IMG/VR virus record: IMGVR_UViG_3300036857_000036
Coordinates: 1 to 56,318 of that record
Source of the DNA: a virus
Strand: one strand, 5' to 3'
Length of the DNA stretch: 56,318 nucleotides
Positions 25,505 through 33,886 of the stretch are shown here, one piece after another. The notes below the pieces were generated by a model. That model was not told the origin of the DNA and ran no database searches. It worked only from the letters and a program-made list of their open reading frames with translations. How positions within the stretch are numbered: position 1 is the first letter of the stretch; each line of letters begins with the position of its first letter. The position numbers and the translations under genes were made by a program.

Positions 25505-26246
25505 TATCGCTGTCTCTTGCGTCCTCGTTTCACAGCCTCAGCCAACTCGTAGATTACCATGTTGGCGAGATTGTGATCCCATTGCTCCTTGATTCTCTGA
25601 GCCTCCAAGATAGTTGCGATTAGAATGCCCCGTTCAATGGGCTCGGCTCGAAGCAGATGCGCTGGACTTATCCCGATCAGTCCACCAACTGCCAGAACCT
25701 CAATCCACTGACCGGCTAGCCTTCCCCCAAGTCATCTTCATCCTGAGGATTCTTCATCCATTCGGAGACTTGATCCCCATGGGAACCGATGGCGATGCCG
25801 TTGCGGCCAAACAACATCGAGATGACCTCACGCGCCGTCAGTTGTGCGCCGCTCGGAATGGGCAGGCTGAGGAGCACCGCAAGTCGGTGCTCAAGAAGAA
25901 CAGGGCCGCGCTCGTCTTGCAGAATCTCCTTTGATCCAGTATTGGGGTCGTGGCCGACGACAGCAACGCACGCACGCGCCATCATGTCCATGTTGAGTTG
26001 AATCGCCGGTGAGTCATCCTTTTGCTGAAGCAGGAACTGATCCATGACTTCCGGCGCCAGTGGCTTGTACCGAATCATCAACCACTCTCCAAAGGCTCCC
26101 CCAACGGGAAAGTCCTTGGTGGTCTCCTTCTGCTGACGTGCCGCAGCCTTGCGAATTCGCGACATAAGCGAGCCGGGAGCAGCATCCGTGCTGCTTCCCT
26201 CGGGCTCGGGCTGGGGCACGTTCTCACCCGTGACGATCTCAACCAT
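25504..26246 (-). CDS. Tail assembly chaperone GT fusion by -1 frameshift
   Basis: After residue 174 of the G protein, a run of five G (25728-25724, followed by AAGG) would let the ribosome slip back one base. The -1 frame then stays open for 73 more residues to TAA 25506-25504, which overlaps the tape measure ATG. The extension (AGQWIEVLAVGG, ILEAQRIKEQW, LANMVIYELAEAVKRGRKRQR) has no start codon of its own. The placement is that of lambda G/GT proteins and similar chaperones that coat the tape measure before tail assembly. The slip heptamer is not a perfect X XXY YYZ, so efficiency is uncertain. Confidence 0.75.
25716..26246 (-). CDS. Tail assembly chaperone, G-like
   Basis: 176 residues in the zero frame. 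Helical and acidic, beginning with a disordered region, then MSRIRKAAARQQKET and a globular part with VVGHDPNTGSKEILQDERGP. It sits between tube and tape measure, where chaperones normally lie. It ends just after the G-run that permits the frameshift. The start is coupled to the tube gene (TGATG). Confidence 0.8.
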   Translation of the reverse strand: MVEIVTGENVPQPEPEGSSTDAAPGSLMSRIRKAAARQQKETTKDFPVGGAFGEWLMIRYKPLAPEVMDQFLLQQKDDSPAIQLNMDMMARACVAVVGHDPNTGSKEILQDERGPVLLEHRLAVLLSLPIPSGAQLTAREVISMLFGRNGIAIGSHGDQVSEWMKNPQDEDDLGEG

Positions 26247-26665
26247 CAGGGCGAGTAGGTGTCGAGGGTGAAGGCCAGTTCCACGAGCGCGGCATCGCCG
26301 GACTCGTTGTCCACCTCGGGCGGCGTGTACGTCTTGAGCGTGCCGCCAGCGACGATGGGTGCCCCGGTCGGATTGCCATGGAAGTCAAGCGGCGTCATGC
26401 CGATGGCTCCGCGACCTGCTCCGACCTGGGAATGGAACCAGCCAAAGATCGGGTGATCTCGCTGGGTGTCGTAGTAGCGGCTCATCGTGAGCTCACCATA
26501 CGTCTTGTGTCCTCCGAGGCTGATCTCGGCCTGCAGGCCGCCTGGCGGGTACTTGTTCTCGTCCGAGTCGATCTCACCACCGGACTTCTTGTCCCAGATG
26601 CCCAGGTCGCGACCCTCCAAAACGAGAGTCACTAGCCAGGTGTCTTGACGTGTTGGGTCAGGCAC
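26246..26665 (-). CDS. Tail tube protein
   Basis: 139 residues. A beta-rich protein with the opening DTWLVTLVLEGRDLGIWDKKSGG and the later GELTMSRYYD, matching the tube subunits that follow sheath genes in contractile tails. It forms the inner rigid tube. It follows the sheath gene by 13 bases. Confidence 0.8.
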   Translation of the reverse strand: MPDPTRQDTWLVTLVLEGRDLGIWDKKSGGEIDSDENKYPPGGLQAEISLGGHKTYGELTMSRYYDTQRDHPIFGWFHSQVGAGRGAIGMTPLDFHGNPTGAPIVAGGTLKTYTPPEVDNESGDAALVELAFTLDTYSP

Positions 26666-26678
26666 TCATATCACCTCC

Positions 26679-28136
26679 TCAGAAGGCGGACTCGATGGGC
26701 TTCTTGATCAGGTTGATGACGATCCACTCCGCCTGGCGGCTCGTCTTGACCAGGACTTGGGCGAGGACCCAGCCCTTCTTGATCGTGTCGATCGTGTTGA
26801 TGCCGGGACCGGTATCGACCTTGAACGCCTCGCCCGGCGTGTCGCCGTAGAGCGCGTTCGCCAGGTAATACTTCTGGCAGACACCCGTACAGGCGGTGTT
26901 GACCTTCGCGAACAGATGGTTGTGTCCGTCGATGGTCTTGAGGACGTACTCCTCCATGATCGCGTCGCACTCGTGGGCGATCATCATGACCACCCTCGAC
27001 TCCTGGAAGAACATCCAGTTCTTCTCATCAGGTCCGGCACCCGTCCTGTAACCGTACGTCCGGACCTGGCCGAATATCTCCTTGCCGAGACAGACACCCA
27101 GATCGTTGAGCTCCTCACGGTCAGCGTCCGTGAACTGATCCGTGAGCCCGAGGGCATATCGGCTGATGCCGTCAGCCCCGGCCGCTGCGATGGACGGGTC
27201 GTTGGCCGAATCGGCCAGAGCGATGAGGCCTGACTGCATGCCCGAATACGGAATCACGACCGTTGCCGGATTCGTGTCGTACGGGTAGTTCAGCCACGAG
27301 CCGCAGGGGAGCATCTGACGCGCGCCGGGGATCGTCCAGATCGTGCCGACTTCCGATGCGAGCACCGTCGGATCGTTGGTCTTTGACAGATCGGGAATCC
27401 CCACCCGATGCATCGCCAGGAGATGCGCTCCGATTGCCGTCCAGGTATCGACATCTGCGCGACCCGGCGCAGAGACCTGACCGGGACCGAGGTTGTACGG
27501 AAACGCATCCAGCGCAGCAGCGGCGATGTCTCCACTCCATTGCTGGTCGTCAGCCCCGGCGGTGAGCGCGATGCTCTCATCGGCGTCAGGCAGCACCGGT
27601 GAAGGATCATCCGGATCGGTGATCTCGATGTTGATGTAGCCACTGTCCATTGACCAGGCAACAGCATCATCGACCGTCTTGCAGATCGTAGAACGCTCCA
27701 CAACCACATCGTCGTCCTCGACCTGGAAGACGCGATAGTCGCTGGTCGCACCAGCGGCCACATCGCTGAGCGAGCCGCCCGGCACAGTTGCCGTAACGAC
27801 CAACTTGTTGCCCCAGACGCCAGGCCCCTTGGCGGTGATCGTCAGATCGCCAAGGACACCAGTGGCGGACACGGCTGCTGGGCCGATGCCTCTGGAGATG
27901 TACAGGGTTGACCCACCCTCGTTGAAGAATGCGTGACCACTGTCCATCAGCTCAGCCGAGTCGGCCGTTCTTGCGCCGTACATCTTGTCGAGCTGTTGTG
28001 ACGAGTGGAGCGTTCCTGCGACGCCCACTGGCCCGCGTTCCGTCAACCCGATCATGAACGACTGACCGGGATCGAGAATGGCCTGACCCGGAATGAATTC
28101 GTCAACGATGTTGACGTCAACGCCAGGTCGCGGCAT
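26679..28136 (-). CDS. Contractile tail sheath protein
   Basis: 485 residues. Typical sheath features: start GVDVNIVDEFIPGQ, GLTERGPVG, a variable insertion, and the conserved C-terminal part RSRVVMMIAHECDAIMEEYVLK (here ESRVVMMIAHECDAI), TACTGVCQKYYLANALYGDTP and a final KKGWVLAQVLVKTSRQAEWIVINLI. The C-terminal strand swaps between subunits in the assembled sheath. It identifies the phage as a myovirus. Confidence 0.9.
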   Translation of the reverse strand: MPRPGVDVNIVDEFIPGQAILDPGQSFMIGLTERGPVGVAGTLHSSQQLDKMYGARTADSAELMDSGHAFFNEGGSTLYISRGIGPAAVSATGVLGDLTITAKGPGVWGNKLVVTATVPGGSLSDVAAGATSDYRVFQVEDDDVVVERSTICKTVDDAVAWSMDSGYINIEITDPDDPSPVLPDADESIALTAGADDQQWSGDIAAAALDAFPYNLGPGQVSAPGRADVDTWTAIGAHLLAMHRVGIPDLSKTNDPTVLASEVGTIWTIPGARQMLPCGSWLNYPYDTNPATVVIPYSGMQSGLIALADSANDPSIAAAGADGISRYALGLTDQFTDADREELNDLGVCLGKEIFGQVRTYGYRTGAGPDEKNWMFFQESRVVMMIAHECDAIMEEYVLKTIDGHNHLFAKVNTACTGVCQKYYLANALYGDTPGEAFKVDTGPGINTIDTIKKGWVLAQVLVKTSRQAEWIVINLIKKPIESAF

Positions 28137-28858
28137 TACTCACTCCCTTCTTCTGGTAGTGGCTCCTCAATGGGAACCTTTACAACATCTGCATCAGCCA
28201 ACTCGGACACGGGCCAGGTTGGCTCTTCTGGATCATCAGGATCAGGACGCCACATTGGCTCAATCGGACCTGTCCCCCAAGTTGTGACGTCAAGTAATTC
28301 GACATAGAACGAGGCTATGTACAAACACGTGGTTCGATCCGCGTCAGATTCGAGTCCATTCGGCTTCTCATCGAACCAGTCGATCATCCCGAGGATGCCC
28401 TTGCCATCTGGCGGAACGTCGCGCTGCTGGATCATAATTCCGCGCACAGCAGTTGCGTACAAGGAAGCCAGTCGAATGGCTCGAGGACTGGCGACTTCCT
28501 TGCGACCCTTTGCGACAACGTGAATGCCGAGGTCATATTGCCAGACGCCCTTGTACGCCTTACCAGTTCGACCGTCAAGTGCCATCTTGGCGGGCGGATC
28601 GACAAGCCCCGGAGTTGTGATGATGAGCCCAGGATGTTGATCTTCCGGCATGTTCTCCATATCCGTTGCAACACGGAATGATCTAAAAGGAACAAGCCGG
28701 TCAAAACTCTCACCGCTCTGTCGAGCAACCTCGTGGAGATAATCATACTGCCACTTCTTGATCATTCCAACGATTGCGTCGTCAACAGAATGCTGCCCAA
28801 GTAGCGCGCCATAAAGCAGCTCAGGGAATTCTGTCCGAGTAGGATACACGTCAGGCAT
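28136..28858 (-). CDS. Tail terminator or neck protein
   Basis: 240 residues. Lies directly before the sheath and after the gpG-like gene, where terminator proteins normally sit. It has an alpha/beta core (HPGLIITTPGLVDPPAKMALDGRTGKAYKGVWQYDLGIHVVAKG) typical of gpU/terminator folds, and an acidic Pro-rich tail. It would stop tube growth and join the tail to the head. The family assignment rests mainly on position. Confidence 0.6.
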   Translation of the reverse strand: MPDVYPTRTEFPELLYGALLGQHSVDDAIVGMIKKWQYDYLHEVARQSGESFDRLVPFRSFRVATDMENMPEDQHPGLIITTPGLVDPPAKMALDGRTGKAYKGVWQYDLGIHVVAKGRKEVASPRAIRLASLYATAVRGIMIQQRDVPPDGKGILGMIDWFDEKPNGLESDADRTTCLYIASFYVELLDVTTWGTGPIEPMWRPDPDDPEEPTWPVSELADADVVKVPIEEPLPEEGSE

Positions 28859-29297
28859 AAGCTGCCTTCATCCGGTCGCGGATCACGCGTGACATCAACT
28901 TCTGATAGTACAGCGAAATGCGAATGGGACGAGCCGGCATTGTGCTCGTCCCGGTCATGTGGTACCGGCCATATTCGACGTCAGTCAGGATCTCAAGTGA
29001 CGACGGTGTACCGGTGAATGCAGGATGGATAGTCAGACTATCGCGCAGCTTGCGAGACTTGGTGAGAATCGGACCAGGTGGGTAACCCTCGGCAATACGG
29101 CTGCGGATCGTCTTGTCCCGTAGGGGCGCCCATCCAGGCCCTTGCCGCTTGAATGAGTTGTCAATCCCCTTTGCCGCCACCTCAGTGACGGCTGGCCACG
29201 CAGGTCGCATATCCTCCGTAACATTCGCAAGATTCAGCAACTTGCGCTCCACGATACGGGCGCCATACGTCTTGACTTGGAAGCGCGTACCGGCCAT
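28851..29297 (-). CDS. Mu gpG/virion morphogenesis-like protein
   Basis: 148 residues from ATG 29297 (TGATG overlap). The patterns VERKLLNLANV, KGIDNSFKRQGPGWAPL, LTKSRKLRDSLTIHP and VEYGRYHMTGTSTMPARPI are diagnostic of phage virion morphogenesis proteins such as P2 gpS and Mu gpG. These take part in head-tail joining or tail completion. Confidence 0.8.
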   Translation of the reverse strand: MAGTRFQVKTYGARIVERKLLNLANVTEDMRPAWPAVTEVAAKGIDNSFKRQGPGWAPLRDKTIRSRIAEGYPPGPILTKSRKLRDSLTIHPAFTGTPSSLEILTDVEYGRYHMTGTSTMPARPIRISLYYQKLMSRVIRDRMKAAYA

Positions 29298-29812
29298 CAC
29301 CAAGAAGTCTGCCAGCCGACCATGCCGCCGACGTCGATGGGGAATGCGAAGTGTGGAAATGCGGCAGTAGCGCCACCCTCGGGATCTGTCCCGGAACCGC
29401 CACATGCAATTGCCGCCTCACGGAAGACATTGAAGCCAACCGTATCGTCATCCCACAAGTCCTTGTAGCCTTGAAATGCCGAACGATCCGAGCGCACTTG
29501 CTCGGGGAAGTACGACAGCTCAATCAACATGCAGACCAGCAGAATGATCCAATGCTGCGCCTCCTCAGCCAGATCCGGGGCTGAAGAGCACAACCAGTCC
29601 TCGGGGCTGCCGACCGTCCCGTATACCACGCCGGCAGCCCTATCAATCAGCTTCTGAACTTCGTCGCCAGTTGGACGAGTGTCCTCATTGAAGACACCAA
29701 CTTCCTGGTCATCGTTGTCCTGTGTCCGTGCCCGCAGGAAAGCGCCCACATCATCAACGGTGGGGTACCACTCGTCAGGATGTGGCCGAGTGCCGTCAGG
29801 CGGAGTAGACAC
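29297..29812 (-). CDS. Head-tail connector protein
   Basis: 171 residues. YPTVDDVGAFLRART, TRPTGDEVQKLIDRAAGVV and a helix that predicts a ring protein (WIILLVCMLIELSYFPEQV) fit gp6/gpW-type connectors below the portal. The position between decoration-like and gpG-like genes agrees with this. Final part acidic and Gly rich. Confidence 0.65.
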   Translation of the reverse strand: MSTPPDGTRPHPDEWYPTVDDVGAFLRARTQDNDDQEVGVFNEDTRPTGDEVQKLIDRAAGVVYGTVGSPEDWLCSSAPDLAEEAQHWIILLVCMLIELSYFPEQVRSDRSAFQGYKDLWDDDTVGFNVFREAAIACGGSGTDPEGGATAAFPHFAFPIDVGGMVGWQTSW

Positions 29813-30261
29813 TATTCCTCCGAATCCAGGATCTTCTGGAGTCCGTTCATGACCCCGGCGCGCGGCTGCCCGCCGGATGCGATCTCTTCAGCGTCCATGA
29901 GTGCCTCGGCCTTATCAGGATCATTGTCGGCAAGAGCCACCGTAGCGACCACCGTCGGCTTGTTGTCCTTGAGATAGGCCACCAGCTCATCCTGGTTGCT
30001 GAAGTCGAGTTCGCTGCTGTCGAGCGGCGGCTCGGAGGTGGCTTCTTCCTCAGCCACCTCCGCCGGTTCGTCAGCTGTGGTCATGAAAGCACCGACTGCC
30101 TCGCCGCGCTCGATGTCCTCGTCGCGCGGGATGTCGACCGACTGGTTCCGTAGAGCGATGTGTCGACTGAGCCGTGTCTTCTTCTCGCCTGTGGAGGGAT
30201 CGGTGTATTCACGTTCCGTATAGTACAGGAACTGTGCGTGCTTGATCGTGACCTGGGCCAT
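29812..30261 (-). CDS. Small head-associated protein
   Basis: 149 residues from ATG 30261. Begins with a beta-rich segment (TIKHAQFLYYTEREYTDPSTGEK is the characteristic start) and turns acidic; the end looks helical with LVAYLKDNKPTVVATVALADNDP, a helix-extension-helix-like repeat. It follows the capsid gene by two bases. Possibly a head-completion or decoration protein. Confidence 0.6.
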   Translation of the reverse strand: MAQVTIKHAQFLYYTEREYTDPSTGEKKTRLSRHIALRNQSVDIPRDEDIERGEAVGAFMTTADEPAEVAEEEATSEPPLDSSELDFSNQDELVAYLKDNKPTVVATVALADNDPDKAEALMDAEEIASGGQPRAGVMNGLQKILDSEE

Positions 30262-30263
30262 GG

Positions 30264-31337
30264 CTACGGAGTGCCGTCGAGGCCCTTGAAGTGCAGGATC
30301 GCGAACTTGTTGTCCACGAACCAGAGCGGGCGGACTGAGGACTGCGCCCATGTCCGCTCTGTCTTCTGCTCGCGCCATGTCTCGGTGCCGAGCGGCTTCT
30401 CCGTCCGCATCTGACCGACCTGACGCTCAGCCACGGCGTACGCCTCACCGGCGGCCACACGCGGGCTGCTGTAGAACGAAGGCATCCCGGGCGCGCCGAG
30501 GGCAGGCCCGTAGATGGCGGTGAGGGCGAGCGACTCCTGTGGGTTGATGAGCCACAGGTTGTACTCGATCCCCATCTCCTCGTTGTCCGCCTGCATGTTG
30601 GCGCGACCGAAGTCATACGCCGGACTCTCCTGCGGCGGGTCTGTTTCGGGGTTGTACGACGCCCAGTCGTTGCCGATGACGTCGCGGCTGCCATCGGCGA
30701 TGGCTCCGTTGAGCGTGTTCATCGCCCGCTGGTTGAGCTTGCGGACGATGGTGTTGGCCAGTTGCCGCATGAGGCGCGTGAAGTTGGCGGTGTCGTTCCG
30801 GTCACGGGCTTCGTCCGTGATGAACGTCTTGCCGCCCCACTTCTCCACCTCAGCGACGTTCGGCACGAGCTGCTCGGTAGTCACGAGCGGGAACTCGCCG
30901 GCAGGTGCCACCTGCTCGACATCCCTGTTCGTGTACAGCTCGTTCTCCTGCACCACGTCGTAGACGACGGCACCGCCGGTGACTCCGCCACCCGACGCGA
31001 AGATACGGTCAGCGATGAACCGCTCCTGCGTCAGATCCATGATCATCCGCGTGATGCGCGTCGGCTGGTTGAGCATCGTCGGCACCGTGATGGAGGTGCC
31101 CGCGACGCTCGGCGGACCCAGCGGGTGGGTCGTCGGCGCAGGGTACGTAGTGGCTGCCGTCATGCGACGGCGACCGCCCTGGTGAAGCTGAGCCTGACGG
31201 CGCCGTTCGAGCGCACCGCCCCTGTTGGCTGCGATTGCCGCAGCGGCCCAGGCCTGCATCTGTCGGTTGGACCCGCGAAGCAGACCCTCGTACGAGCAGA
31301 AGGCTTCCAGCTGTCGTTCTGTCACTCCTCTGTACAT
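30264..31337 (-). CDS. Major capsid protein, HK97-like
   Basis: 357 residues, with AGGAGG seven bases before the ATG. After a basic, helical first 58 residues (a possible scaffolding or processed segment) come HK97-fold features: LTQERFIADRIFASGG, the E-loop-like VVYDVVQENELYTNRDVEQVAPAGEFP, and the spine-helix part FITDEARDRNDTANFTRLMRQLANTIVRKLNQRAMNTL, then LWLINPQESLALTAIYG. It assembles the icosahedral head. The preceding decoration and protease genes support the call. Confidence 0.8.
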   Translation of the reverse strand: MYRGVTERQLEAFCSYEGLLRGSNRQMQAWAAAAIAANRGGALERRRQAQLHQGGRRRMTAATTYPAPTTHPLGPPSVAGTSITVPTMLNQPTRITRMIMDLTQERFIADRIFASGGGVTGGAVVYDVVQENELYTNRDVEQVAPAGEFPLVTTEQLVPNVAEVEKWGGKTFITDEARDRNDTANFTRLMRQLANTIVRKLNQRAMNTLNGAIADGSRDVIGNDWASYNPETDPPQESPAYDFGRANMQADNEEMGIEYNLWLINPQESLALTAIYGPALGAPGMPSFYSSPRVAAGEAYAVAERQVGQMRTEKPLGTETWREQKTERTWAQSSVRPLWFVDNKFAILHFKGLDGTP

Positions 31338-31352
31338 TCCCTCACCTCCTTC

Positions 31353-31784
31353 CTAGAGCCGCAGCAGGACGATGGCGTCCTGGCCGACTGCGGCGTCGGC
31401 CAGACACAGGCCGAATCCCGATGCGCGATCTGCGGCCTTGCCGGCCTGACCGCCCGCCACCGGAGTGACGTTGTCTCCTGCCGCGAGGGCGACAGAGGCA
31501 GTGATCGGGACCACGAAGCCGTCGGTGAAGACGGTAGTGGTATAGCCGATGTCAGCATCGTGCTCGGCCACGCCGAACACCTTGGTTGATGCCGCGCCTG
31601 CCGGCTTGATGCGAACGTTGCCGCCCGTGCCGCCAGGGTCAGGATCCAGACCGCGTGAGCCGGGGTCCTTGGTCGCAGCGATCTCCACGAACGTCTTGCC
31701 GATGACCTTGACGCCGGTGGCACGACCCGTGATGCGACTGCCGGGCTCGTAGTAGGGAACAGCAAGGTTGGCGGTGTTGGTCAT
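31353..31784 (-). CDS. Capsid decoration-like protein
   Basis: 143 residues. Beta-rich with small residues and repeats of hydrophobic strands (KVIGKTFVEIAATKDPGS, DGFVVPITASVALAAGDNV), similar in make-up to DUF2190/gpD-type head decoration proteins. It lies between protease and capsid genes, the normal place for gpD-like proteins. Start is coupled by TGATG. Confidence 0.7.
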   Translation of the reverse strand: MTNTANLAVPYYEPGSRITGRATGVKVIGKTFVEIAATKDPGSRGLDPDPGGTGGNVRIKPAGAASTKVFGVAEHDADIGYTTTVFTDGFVVPITASVALAAGDNVTPVAGGQAGKAADRASGFGLCLADAAVGQDAIVLLRL

Positions 31785-33373
31785 CAGCCCTGCCCTCCTC
31801 GGTGAACCTCAGGCAGCCACTCGGCCGGATATGCCTCGACGGTCAGATCCTCGGTCGGGTGCTCCGCTCCGATGGGGTCGCCGACCGGCAGCAATCCTGC
31901 TGCCAATCCGCCTTGCTCCACGGATGCCGTCAGTAGCGTCCGTGTGCCCTCGGGATCGCGCTCCCAGGCTTGCTCCCAGTGCTCAGCCCGACTCGGTGGG
32001 ATCTTGCCGTCGGCCACGGCATCGACGATGACGCGGTCACGATCCTCCTGATTTTGTCGGGCGAACGCCTGCGAGCCTTGCTGGGCGCCAAGCCGGAGGG
32101 CATGGTATGTGGCCGCATCGAGCCTGACGGTGCCGTCGGCTGCCGCCTGGACGGGCTCGGTGGGTGTCTGGGGAGGCGTCGTGGGCTGCGTGACCGCAGG
32201 GTCGTTCGGCCCAGACGGCGCGGTGTTGTCAGGAGCCACTGGCGGCGTTGCCGCTGTGCCTGACGCCGATGTGCCAGGCTGTTCGGCTGCCGGCGCTCGC
32301 GGCGCGGGCGCAGGTGCCGAGGGCACTTCCTGGCCAGGTGGTGCGACGAAGCCAGCAGCTTCCAGCGCCGTCTGCACCTCCTCATCAGTTGCGTCGTCCT
32401 CCAGACCCAAAGCGTTTCGCAACGCAAGCGGGTCAACTTCAGTGGTCGTCGCGCCCACTCGATTGAACTCCTCTCGTGACGCGTAGACTGCCCGGCGACG
32501 AGCCGTTGGATGTAGGCTCTCCCAGGCGGCAGTCGCGGCCAGCGCGGCTGTCTCCTTCTCCTTGGGCTTGGGCTTGTCTACGTACTTGATCTTGACGAGG
32601 ATGGGATCGGAGAACTCCACATTCTCGCCACTGACGGCGTAGGGGACTCGATACAGCTCACCGCTGTCCTCGTCCTCCACGATCAGTTCGTTGGGATCCA
32701 TGTACATCGAGCGGATCCACCACCAGTACTGATCGGGCGACTTCTGCTCGCGGTACGCGCGCATGATCTCGTCCACATCCACTTGACCACGAATGGCCCC
32801 AGATGCGGCGAGGCTTGCGCCAAACACTGCCTCTACCTCCCCTCGTGTTGACAAAACCTGTACGTTGTCCGGACCATCGACGGAGTACAGCGCCTTGATG
32901 TCGTCCAGCGTCGAAACGCCAGGCCATACGACACCTAGGAGCGCCAAATCCGTGAGGACCACTCGCCAGTGGTGGCCGGTTGGAGTCTCCACTTCAGTTG
33001 CGGCCTCGATTGAACGGGCCGGATACGCACTTGGCAGAACCCGAGCCAGCCATGCAGGGATCTGCGTGTAGTTTCCGCGAACAAGATGACCGTCTTGATC
33101 AAGATGGAGATTTTGGAGCGTCCCAATTGCAGGCTGTCCATCCTCCAGCAGCCCGATGTCTGCTTCGTGACCCAACTTCAGCCGCGGGGTCTTGACTGCC
33201 GGGTCATCCTGCGACGACACGATGTCGTTTAGGTCATCGACCGTGAAGGTGCGCGGACCTGATGCAAGCGGGTACTCGATGCCCGTCTGCACGACTTCGA
33301 CATCCTCGACATCGACCAACTCTGCCATCGAGATGGTGGCCGCTGCCGCCGCAAAGATGACCGGAGGCCTCAT
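31784..33373 (-). CDS. Mu gpI-like capsid protease/scaffold fusion
   Basis: 529 residues from ATG 33373 (ATGA overlap). Residues 1-170 resemble Mu-like prohead proteases (GIEYPLASGPRTFTVDDLNDIV, a His in KLGHEADIG, a Ser in YPARSIEAATEV, then LTDLALLGVVWPGV). A long middle part follows, and residues about 330-450 are Pro/Ala rich and disordered. The C-terminal helical segment (QAFARQNQEDRDRVIVDAVADG) would be the scaffold. It would process the head during maturation. Confidence 0.75.
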   Translation of the reverse strand: MRPPVIFAAAAATISMAELVDVEDVEVVQTGIEYPLASGPRTFTVDDLNDIVSSQDDPAVKTPRLKLGHEADIGLLEDGQPAIGTLQNLHLDQDGHLVRGNYTQIPAWLARVLPSAYPARSIEAATEVETPTGHHWRVVLTDLALLGVVWPGVSTLDDIKALYSVDGPDNVQVLSTRGEVEAVFGASLAASGAIRGQVDVDEIMRAYREQKSPDQYWWWIRSMYMDPNELIVEDEDSGELYRVPYAVSGENVEFSDPILVKIKYVDKPKPKEKETAALAATAAWESLHPTARRRAVYASREEFNRVGATTTEVDPLALRNALGLEDDATDEEVQTALEAAGFVAPPGQEVPSAPAPAPRAPAAEQPGTSASGTAATPPVAPDNTAPSGPNDPAVTQPTTPPQTPTEPVQAAADGTVRLDAATYHALRLGAQQGSQAFARQNQEDRDRVIVDAVADGKIPPSRAEHWEQAWERDPEGTRTLLTASVEQGGLAAGLLPVGDPIGAEHPTEDLTVEAYPAEWLPEVHRGGQG

Positions 33374-33522
33374 CGACGCCGCCTGCGCCGACGCTTCTTG
33401 GACTTCTTTCCCTTCACGTACTTGGGGAGCTTGCCCTTGTTGTCGAAGTGGTGCCTGCGCGCCCAGGCTGCACCCTTGACTCCGAATGCCCAAGCGCGCT
33501 GCTTCTGTGACCGAGCCGGCAT
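33370..33522 (-). CDS. Small very basic protein
   Basis: 50 residues, too short for most gene calls. It is coupled on both sides (starts five bases after the previous stop, ends in ATGA). The sequence has helical basic residues (AWAFGVKGAAWARRHHFDNK) and ends in a run of Lys/Arg including seven arginines. Such a tail would bind DNA or RNA inside the head or act in internal packaging. Function unknown. Confidence 0.6.
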   Translation of the reverse strand: MPARSQKQRAWAFGVKGAAWARRHHFDNKGKLPKYVKGKKSKKRRRRRRR

Positions 33523-33526
33523 CAGG

Positions 33527-33886
33527 TCACCCGATGTACCGCTTGGCGTAGCCCATCGCGGCGATCTGTCGGCGCTGCCGGGCCTGGCGCTCTGCCGGCG
33601 TTGGCTGAACCTTTTCGGGGTCCCAGACAGGGTACGGCTTAGTGCCGACCAGAACTTCCTGGTGCGTGCGCGTGTCACCGTTCATGTCTTGGACTTCGAT
33701 CACGTACGTGCCGTCAGCGGCATAGCTGCGACTGGCCTGAGCAGTTCCGGCCGCGTATGTGGTCACCGTACCGTCGCCCCAGTCAGCCCGCCACGGCTTG
33801 GCTGCTCCGTCCAGCGTCGGGTCGAACGACACGTTGAGCTGCACCGTCCTCGCCGCCTGGTCGGTGACGATTGCCGTCATGTTCAT
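33527..33886 (-). CDS. PKD-domain protein, probable head decoration
   Basis: 119 residues. The N-terminal 80 residues form a PKD-like immunoglobulin fold (WRADWGDGTVTTY, RSYAADGTYVIEVQD). A basic C-terminal helix follows (QARQRRQIAAMGYAKRYIG). Placed between portal and protease, it could sit on the capsid surface and bind sugars or cell surfaces, as other Ig-like phage domains do. ATGA overlap with the portal gene. Confidence 0.7.
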   Translation of the reverse strand: MNMTAIVTDQAARTVQLNVSFDPTLDGAAKPWRADWGDGTVTTYAAGTAQASRSYAADGTYVIEVQDMNGDTRTHQEVLVGTKPYPVWDPEKVQPTPAERQARQRRQIAAMGYAKRYIG

